Shown one piece after another: positions 22,394-27,414 of a DNA stretch of 27,414 nucleotides. The stretch is taken from contig DAOWNS010000001.1 of assembly GCA_030642465.1 (NCBI GenBank), positions 1-27,414 on the forward strand, in the 5' to 3' direction. The notes below the pieces were generated by a model. The model had not been told where the DNA came from, did no database searches, and saw only the letters and a list, made by a program, of their open reading frames with translations. Both the position numbers and the translations under genes were made by a program. The stretch's first letter is position 1; every line of letters starts with the position of its first letter. This DNA comes from Candidatus Thorarchaeota archaeon (GTDB lineage: Archaea; Asgardarchaeota; Thorarchaeia; Thorarchaeales; Thorarchaeaceae).

Positions 22394-23080
22394 TTAGGAG
22401 TATTTGATCACGATGGTACGAATGAAGTCGGCTGTTAGCTCAGCTTGTATAGCCACCTCTGTGATTCGCCTTGAAATAACGTGGTAGAACAAGCCTTCCG
22501 ATGGATCGAACTCCTTACCACGAAACACCTTCTTGTGGAGCTGAAACTTCAGGTCTCGTGCATCCTCTCTAACGATACTCACTTTTCGTGCGTACTTCAG
22601 AGCTTTTTCAAAATCAGTAAATATGTACTTGATTGCGTCTTGAAGGAGGTCAGTGCACATCCAAGACTTTTCAGCCATCTCAACAATAACTTCCAGTGGC
22701 TTATTCTTGTATCCAAGTGCCAGCACACGGACCGCTTCTTCTGCGGCATCAATGATACTGTCCATGTGAATGACAAGCTGGTATCGTTCCTGCGACTGTT
22801 GAGGCATATATGCGTGCTTCGAGAAGATGCTCTCTACGAATTCATCCTTGATAGAGTCGGATTCCCTCTCTAATTTGACAACCTCATCTCTGATTTCCTT
22901 GAGAGTTTCGATATCATCTTTCAACCATGCCTTTGCGCCGACATGCAACTTGGCACTAGCTGATTGAAGTGCCTTACCCAGCTGCAACAGGAGATCAGCA
23001 GCCTTCTTTTGGAGGTCCTTATCTCCGCCGCCAAATAGCCTAGAGTACGTACCTTTTCCCATAGTCTTCACAAATCCCAT
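22394..23080 (-). CDS. DUF47 (PhoU-like) PiT accessory protein
   Basis: 228 residues, all helical. Order of marks: N-terminal LFGGGDKD, then HVGAKAWLKDDIETLKEIRDEV, VVKLERESDSIKDEF (about 67-81; the E-x-x-x-D metal-binding pair of PhoU/DUF47), QERYQLVIHMDSIIDAAEEAV (about 97-117), a helix with WMCTDLLQDAIKYIF, and a final IVREDARDLKFQLHKKVF, where another E-x-x-x-D occurs. The last part (HVISRRITEVAIQAELTADFI) is typical of DUF47. The family regulates phosphate uptake by the adjacent PiT, perhaps by closing the transporter. It lies 18 bases upstream of the PiT gene, so both are one operon; the alaS gene ends 72 bases before it. Confidence 0.9.
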   Translation of the reverse strand: MGFVKTMGKGTYSRLFGGGDKDLQKKAADLLLQLGKALQSASAKLHVGAKAWLKDDIETLKEIRDEVVKLERESDSIKDEFVESIFSKHAYMPQQSQERYQLVIHMDSIIDAAEEAVRVLALGYKNKPLEVIVEMAEKSWMCTDLLQDAIKYIFTDFEKALKYARKVSIVREDARDLKFQLHKKVFRGKEFDPSEGLFYHVISRRITEVAIQAELTADFIRTIVIKYS

Positions 23081-23152
23081 TCAGATGCAGGGGCCTGTCT
23101 GTCTGCTGAGGATGTCAAAGGACAAATAGACCTTTCGAATAGACTAACAGGG

Positions 23153-24925
23153 CTAATCCAGTATTGCTCTGATTCGGATTATGCCAGCCCCAATCTTCTT
23201 CTGTTTCGCGATTTTGAAGTGACCTAGAACTCCCGTATGCTCAACATGAGGCCCTCCACAGAGTTCCACGCTGAAGTCGCCCGCTCTGTACACAGATACT
23301 GTTTTGCCGTAGGTTTCTTTGAAAAATGCCAGTGCGCCCTGACTGATAGCTTCATCGAACATCATGAATGTCTGAGTGATCTCCATGTTTCCTGCAATTA
23401 CATTGTTCACGAGATCCTCAACCTGTTGAACCTCTTCCGGTGTCAATTTCCTGTCAAACGCAAAGTCGAATCGAAGGCGTTCCTTTGTAATGTTGCTGCC
23501 CGTTTGGCTTACCCTGTCACCGAGGACCTTTCTAAGAGCAGCCTGCAGAAGATGAGTTGCTGTGTGGAGTTTTGTGATTTCCTCGCTGTGGTCTGCCAGA
23601 CCTCCCTTGAACTTGCCTTCTGTTGCAGTTCGGGATATTGCTCGGTGTTGCTCGAACTCCTTTCGGAACTCCTTCATGTCTATCTTGATGCCTTTCTCTT
23701 CAGCCAGGTCTCTGGTCATTTCAAGGGGGAGTCCGAAGCTCGTGAATAGAAGAAACGCGTCACTACCGGTAATCGTACCTGTTTCATTGAGAATCCTGTC
23801 GAATTTTCTGAGTGCTTTGCCAAGTGTCTTCCTGAACTTCGCCTCCTCTGCTTCAAGATTCTGCATGATGAAATCCCGATTTCTCTCAACTTCATCATAC
23901 ACGCTTCTGTACATTTCAATAACAATCTGAGCAAGGTCCTTCATGAATCCCTGTTGGATTCCAAGTCTATCTGCGCTGTGGATGCTTTTCCGCAAGAGTC
24001 GACGAACTATGTAACCCTGTTCCACATTGGACGGTGAAATCCTGCGGTCATCCGCCATAATCATCACCGCGGACCGCACGTGGTCGACGATAGTCCTGAT
24101 CAAACGGATATCTTCGTCTGTGAGACTCTCTTCCCCTGTGAATTCTATGACCTTCTCCACAAGGGGTGCAACTAGCTCAATCTCGTAAATAGTGGATTTC
24201 CCTTGAAGCATGGCTATAGTACGTTCGAGTCCCATCCCCGTGTCAACGTTCTTCTTCTCTAGCAGTTCGTATGTCCCGTCAGCCATCTTGTTGTACTGCA
24301 TGAAGACATCGTTCCAGACTTCGAAATAGTGGCCGCATCCACATCCCGGCCTGCAATTTGCTCCACATTTGGGAACCGTATCGACCTCGATAAACATCTC
24401 GGTGCACGGTCCACATGGACCAGTCGCTCCTGCTGGACCCCACCAGTTATCCTCCCTAGGCAGGGCAAAGATGCGTTCCTCCGGAATATTCAGTGTCATC
24501 CATATCTTGACTGATTCATCATCACGTGGCGCGTTGTCATCGCCCTCGAAGACAGTCACTGATAGCTTCTCTGGATTGAATCCCAGCCATTTCTTGGAGG
24601 TGAGGAACTCGTAACTCCACGTTATGGCCTCCTCTTTCCAGTAGTCCCCCAGACTCCAATTGCCCAGCATCTCGAAGAACGTGAGATGTGTAGGATCGCC
24701 AACCTCATCGATATCAGTAGTTCTGATGCACTTTTGACAGTTGGCTAGTCGTTTGCCTTGAGGGTGGGGTTGACCTAGAAGATATGGTACTAACGGGTGC
24801 ATGCCCGCCGTTGTGAAGAGTACTGTGGGATCATTCTCAGGCAGCAACGAAGCAGAACTCATTATGGCATGCTTTTTCTGCCTGAAGAACGCCAAGTACT
24901 TCTTTCGCAATTCGATAGCGAGCAT
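23153..24925 (-). CDS. alaS: Alanyl-tRNA synthetase, short form without C-Ala domain
   Basis: 590 residues against ~870 for the standard enzyme. It contains the class II catalytic core (FTTAGMHPLVPYLLG, KCIRTTDIDEVGDPTHLTFFEMLGNWS about 65-91, PAGATGPCGPCTE about 164-176, NVDTGMGLERT about 226-236), a Cys-rich insert (KCGANCRPGCGCGH), the tRNA-recognition helical region and the editing domain with HTATH at 454-458 and CGGPH (Cys556, His560). It stops at IRIRAILD, just where the DHHA1/C-Ala domain would begin. Text and end resemble AlaS of bacterial candidate phyla (Patescibacteria) rather than archaeal AlaS, which implies gene transfer. AGGTGA stands six bases before ATG. Whether another, archaeal-type alaS exists elsewhere is unknown. 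Confidence 0.93.
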   Translation of the reverse strand: MLAIELRKKYLAFFRQKKHAIMSSASLLPENDPTVLFTTAGMHPLVPYLLGQPHPQGKRLANCQKCIRTTDIDEVGDPTHLTFFEMLGNWSLGDYWKEEAITWSYEFLTSKKWLGFNPEKLSVTVFEGDDNAPRDDESVKIWMTLNIPEERIFALPREDNWWGPAGATGPCGPCTEMFIEVDTVPKCGANCRPGCGCGHYFEVWNDVFMQYNKMADGTYELLEKKNVDTGMGLERTIAMLQGKSTIYEIELVAPLVEKVIEFTGEESLTDEDIRLIRTIVDHVRSAVMIMADDRRISPSNVEQGYIVRRLLRKSIHSADRLGIQQGFMKDLAQIVIEMYRSVYDEVERNRDFIMQNLEAEEAKFRKTLGKALRKFDRILNETGTITGSDAFLLFTSFGLPLEMTRDLAEEKGIKIDMKEFRKEFEQHRAISRTATEGKFKGGLADHSEEITKLHTATHLLQAALRKVLGDRVSQTGSNITKERLRFDFAFDRKLTPEEVQQVEDLVNNVIAGNMEITQTFMMFDEAISQGALAFFKETYGKTVSVYRAGDFSVELCGGPHVEHTGVLGHFKIAKQKKIGAGIIRIRAILD

Positions 24926-24943
24926 TCAGTTTCACCTACTTGT

Positions 24944-24959
24944 AGAAACAAAGGTTTCT
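24944..24959. repeat. Inverted repeat AGAAAC-N4-GTTTCT upstream of alaS
   Basis: Six-base perfect arms, 18-34 bases upstream of the alaS start codon and just before its ribosome site. As RNA it would form a short hairpin in the leader. There are no T-box elements (no stem I, no AGGGUGGNACCGCG-like run). Modest evidence only. Confidence 0.25.
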
Positions 24960-25026
24960 CAATGAGCATCTCCGAATTCATTTTAATGGTTCTGCTGCAG
25001 GCCAGTAATCTATGGACATCTGATAT

Positions 25027-25533
25027 CTACCTGAGTATTAGCCCAGAGGGCGTCATTCTATACTTAATCAGTCTGGATTGCAGCCATGGGAATCTGTTGA
25101 GAAAGCCAAGGAATCTGTCATTGCTTACAATATCTGCATTGTTGCTCTGAGCGAGTTTTATCACGGTAAGATCATCGTCAGTGCCGCGCGGTGCTTCAGT
25201 CACATCTCGTTTCGCAATCATTTCTTGTAGAATTTCTGGGTTGTCTATTTTATGCTTGAGAGCAGCTGATACAACTATAATCGATCTCAGGCCGGCCTTT
25301 AGAAGGCTACTCTGGGCGAGGACAAGATTACCAACTCGTGGTACTCCGTTCGGAGAGAGATGATGGGCTACATTGTTTCCATCCACTACAACCACTTTTC
25401 TAGTCCCTCTTATCTCCCCTCGATTTGTTGTACGAGCCCTACATTTGCGAATGTGGTCGTCAAGCCTGTCACGAGTGAACAATCTGTCACAGTGGGGGCA
25501 TCGCGCTCTCTTTGGCAATAGCATCAGCCTCAA
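25027..25533 (-). CDS. NYN-domain ribonuclease (Zc3h12a/Regnase-like) with C2HC zinc finger
   Basis: 168 residues. N-terminal finger Cys12-x2-Cys15-x11-His27-x3-Cys31, basic around it. A NYN/PIN-like nuclease follows: VVVVDGNNVAHH (about 47-58; Asp51), TEAPRGTDDDLTVIKLAQ (about 112-129; Asp119-121) and IVSNDRFLGF (about 135-144; Asp139). These match the four catalytic acids of Regnase/Zc3h12a, in the same order and with the DGxNVA, P-x-G-x-DD and VSND signatures. The C-terminal strand SRLIKYRMTPSGLIL is also as in that family. Expected activity is Mg2+-dependent endoribonuclease; target unknown. TTG 25533, ATG 25524 or TTG 25518 are possible starts. TTCATAAAAG on the minus strand (25566-25576) may be its TATA box. 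Confidence 0.8.
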   Translation of the reverse strand: MRLMLLPKRARCPHCDRLFTRDRLDDHIRKCRARTTNRGEIRGTRKVVVVDGNNVAHHLSPNGVPRVGNLVLAQSSLLKAGLRSIIVVSAALKHKIDNPEILQEMIAKRDVTEAPRGTDDDLTVIKLAQSNNADIVSNDRFLGFLNRFPWLQSRLIKYRMTPSGLILR

Positions 25534-25608
25534 TTACTTGTTCTGTTTGAAAGGCGCTCTGTATGCTTTTATGAATAGTCTGCTGGGTGCATAACGCCGA
25601 ATTTTGCT

Positions 25609-25622
25609 TTTTTGCGCAAAAA
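25609..25622. repeat. 14-base perfect palindrome TTTTTGCGCAAAAA
   Basis: Lies in the 111-base gap between the end of the permease and the NYN nuclease. It contains TTGCGCAA, also found at 4200-4207 before another gene. It could be an operator upstream of the nuclease promoter; its T5 run on the minus strand, 23-36 bases after the permease stop, could also end transcription. Confidence 0.35.
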
Positions 25623-25644
25623 GTTCATTGCCAAGAAAAGCTGC

Positions 25645-26337
25645 TTATCCGCCCATGAGGAAATTGACTAGGAGTAACCAGCCGCTGCCAATCACCAAGT
25701 GAATTAGAGCCAGGATTGTGCCCAACTTGGCGAATCCTAAGAAGGAAATATGATCGCCCTCCTCCGCAAATGACATGGTGACTGTGTTTGCTTGCGCACC
25801 CAGAGGCGTCAGATATCCCCCGATATTCACCGCAAAGATTAGTGCGAGGGGCAGAACTGGGCTCACAGCAAGGAGCTCCGGGCTGGAAGCTATCGGTGCA
25901 AGCAATACTGACATAGGAAGATTGCCTAGGAAAGAAGAGAGCAATGCGGGAATCCAGATCATGAATACTGTGGCGAAGACGGTATCGTTTCCGACAACGG
26001 CTTGAATCCGCGCTCCAAGGTCATGGACTAATCCCGTCACTTCCAATGCCACAACAAGACCAAAGATAACAACAAGGAAAAACACTGTATCCCATCCCAC
26101 TTCAGTGAGAAACTTGTTAGCTCTCTTATGCGACAAGATGCGCATCATCATGCTAGTGACAAAAAGGATAGTATCCCACTCGATATCCAACAATAGTTCA
26201 TGATACGGGTGGCCTCCACTCCAGAGGACTACGCCTGCGAATCCCATACCTAGCAGGGCCATTCCAGTCCGGTTAATTTTCTCTGTGCTTATGATGATGT
26301 ACGTGCCGATAAAAACGGCGAGAATCGCCGCACCTAA
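25645..26337 (-). pseudogene. ArsB/NhaD (SLC13-type ion transporter) permease, internally deleted and lacking a start
   Basis: From the plausible stop-free stretch beginning 26337 the product reads LGAAILAVFIGTYIIISTEK, then MALLGMGFAGVVL and IEWDTILFVTSMMM, which is the first helix and start of the N-terminal half of the ArsB/NhaD/CitM superfamily. It jumps directly to the second-half start, EVGWDTVFFLVVIFGLVVAL, followed by SFLGNLPMSVLLAP, NIGGYLTPLGAQANTV and SFLGFAKLG, all second-half motifs. The first-half NxxT motif region is missing: about 170-190 residues. Total length is ~230 against ~420. There is also no start codon in frame. ATGs at 26341-26350 are one base out of frame, while TTA follows TGA at 26340-26338. 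A methionine at 26262 would cut the first helix. Likely a decaying gene; a non-standard ATT start (26325, preceded by AGGTG) is possible. Confidence 0.6.
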
Positions 26338-26340
26338 TCA

Positions 26341-26563
26341 TCCATCTTCCTAGTGCTCACTCCAGATTGTCAATCTGCGGACGGTTGTCAATTGCAGCAA
26401 AGGCAGTAGAAACCACAATGCAACGACCTAATCAAACCCTACTCATTAATGTGTCCTCTAAGAAGCAATCTGGACTGCATGATGTCGTGTCTTGGCACTA
26501 CCAATGAGTTGATATTGCGATTACCTTCAACTCCGGCAATATCAGGTCCATGGTGAGGATTGA
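26341..26563. other. Intergenic region with an 8-bp inverted repeat
   Basis: 223 bases between the damaged permease and the FAD enzyme, divergently oriented. GATATTGC (26511-26518) and GCAATATC (26536-26543) form perfect 8-base arms around 17 bases, ending 20 bases before ATG 26564 and just ahead of its ribosome site (GGTGAGG). It may be an operator or leader hairpin. No coding potential noted in the rest. Confidence 0.35.
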
Positions 26564-27414
26564 ATGACGAATCAGATCAAAGCCCAAACACCTGAGATGG
26601 CCAGTCTATCAGAGATGAAGACGATTTCAGATCAAGCGGCCATCATGGATATCTATGTTCTCTACCTAGATGACGAGAGCCACTCCTTTGATGGCCAGAC
26701 GGACAAGCTCCTTTTTCCTACCACTGAGGCAGAAGTAGCTGCTGTTCTGAAGCATGCATACGAGAACGGAACCCCCGTAACAATTCAGGGGGCCCGAACC
26801 GGAATCACCGGTGCCGCTGTTCCCATGGGTGGGATCACGATCAACCTTGAGAAGATGGATGAGCTGCTTTTCATGGAGTATTCCGCTGATGAGGGATTCT
26901 ACTCAATTGGCGGCCAAGCTGGTGTCATCCTTGAAACCCTTGCGAAGGCAGTTTCCGCAAAAACTCTTGATGAGTTGGAAGGCAAGGGCACGCCTGAGCA
27001 ACAGAAAGCTCTCAAACAGTTCCTGAATGAAACTGATTCCTATTTCTTCCCAATAGACCCGACAGAAATGACGGCCCTTCTGGGCGGTATTGTGGCGTGC
27101 AATGCGTCAGGTGCACGCACCTTCAAGCATGGTGCGGTTAGAAACTGGGTCCGTCGTCTGAGGGTTGTACTGGCAAACGGAGACATTCTTGATATTGAGC
27201 GAGGCAAGGTCTTCGCGAAAGATGGCACGTTTGAGGTTATGCTTACCAATGGATCAACGGTCGAAGTCCCGATACCCACCTATGAGATGCCAAAGACGAA
27301 GAATGCCGCTGGCCTCTTTGCGAAGCCTGGCATGGATCTGATCGACCTCTTCATCAGCTTTGAGGGAATCCTTGGTGCAATCACAATGGTAGAGCTTGAA
27401 CTGATGAAGATGCC
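26564..27414 (+). CDS. FAD-linked oxidase/dehydrogenase (GlcD/D-lactate dehydrogenase family), 5' part
   Basis: Runs off the window edge; 283 complete codons are visible. GGTGAGG precedes ATG by five bases. FAD-binding domain: LLFPTTEAEVAAVLKHA (about 49-65), QGARTGITGAAVPMGG (about 75-90, the pyrophosphate loop), IGGQAGVILETL (about 115-126), FFPIDPTEMTALLGG (about 161-175), GIVACNASGARTFKHG (about 175-190, the isoalloxazine contact), followed by RRLRVVLANGDIL. An extra helix of about 33 residues (127-160; TPEQQKALKQFLNE) is inserted between VILETL and FFPIDP, where typical enzymes have about 10. Members oxidise D-2-hydroxy acids such as lactate or glycolate. The C-terminal half, which decides the substrate and any Fe-S domain, is beyond the edge. 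Confidence 0.9.
   Translation, partial: MTNQIKAQTPEMASLSEMKTISDQAAIMDIYVLYLDDESHSFDGQTDKLLFPTTEAEVAAVLKHAYENGTPVTIQGARTGITGAAVPMGGITINLEKMDELLFMEYSADEGFYSIGGQAGVILETLAKAVSAKTLDELEGKGTPEQQKALKQFLNETDSYFFPIDPTEMTALLGGIVACNASGARTFKHGAVRNWVRRLRVVLANGDILDIERGKVFAKDGTFEVMLTNGSTVEVPIPTYEMPKTKNAAGLFAKPGMDLIDLFISFEGILGAITMVELELMKM

Noticed and set aside
24926..24960. T-box or other riboswitch before alaS.
   Set aside because: Only a 6-bp dyad in a very short leader; none of the conserved T-box elements is present.

Overview
The window looks archaeal. Several genes have TATA-like boxes about 25 bases before a leaderless start, others have strong GGAGG or AGGTGA ribosome sites, and the gene content fits (CBS-less IMP dehydrogenase, PiT transporter with a DUF47 partner, PadR and winged-helix regulators, two-cluster ferredoxin). 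Many orphan membrane proteins, a leucine-rich-repeat protein and a Regnase-like NYN nuclease make an Asgard archaeon, perhaps Thorarchaeota, my best guess. That is inference; no rRNA or other marker is present. No tRNA, CRISPR array or insertion sequence was recognised.

Layout. 1-3.9 kb: guanine nucleotide synthesis, with a fused GMP synthase (+) converging on a phosphoribosyltransferase/IMP dehydrogenase pair (-); a ferritin-like small protein precedes guaA. 3.9-5.3 kb: a two-helix membrane peptide and an SPFH/stomatin protein (-). 5.5-6.7 kb: a tandem pair of paralogous orphan membrane proteins with matching leaders. 6.7-8.1 kb: a TIM-barrel isomerase-like protein and a GNAT acetyltransferase. 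8.2-11.0 kb: a four-gene operon (-) with an HTH protein carrying a Cys cluster followed by three paralogous membrane PH-domain proteins; a perfect 10-bp inverted repeat abuts its TATA box. 11.3 kb: a small winged-helix regulator. 11.6-14.2 kb: a CopD-like membrane protein, PadR regulator, SDR oxidoreductase and methyltransferase, apparently one operon (-). 14.3-15.6 kb: an LRR protein and a small sulfite-oxidase-fold molybdoprotein (-).

15.7-18.8 kb (+): DUF438-type PAS protein, 2x[4Fe-4S] ferredoxin, acyl-CoA dehydrogenase, a 55-residue Zn-ribbon peptide and a nitroreductase, a redox-flavoured stretch. 18.8-21.3 kb (+): two membrane proteins, one with a glycosylatable outer domain and an inner zinc ribbon, and an RNase Z-like metallo-hydrolase. 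21.3-24.9 kb (-): a short, bacterial candidate-phyla-like alanyl-tRNA synthetase, then DUF47/PhoU-like protein and PiT phosphate transporter. 25.0-26.3 kb (-): a C2HC-finger NYN ribonuclease, and an ArsB/NhaD-type permease that appears to have lost a large internal segment and its start. 26.6 kb to the edge (+): the 5' part of a FAD-dependent GlcD-type dehydrogenase.

The best candidates for something undescribed are the HTH/triple-PH operon with its operator, the Regnase-like nuclease, the transferred-looking AlaS, and the duplicated membrane pair with conserved 60-base leaders.
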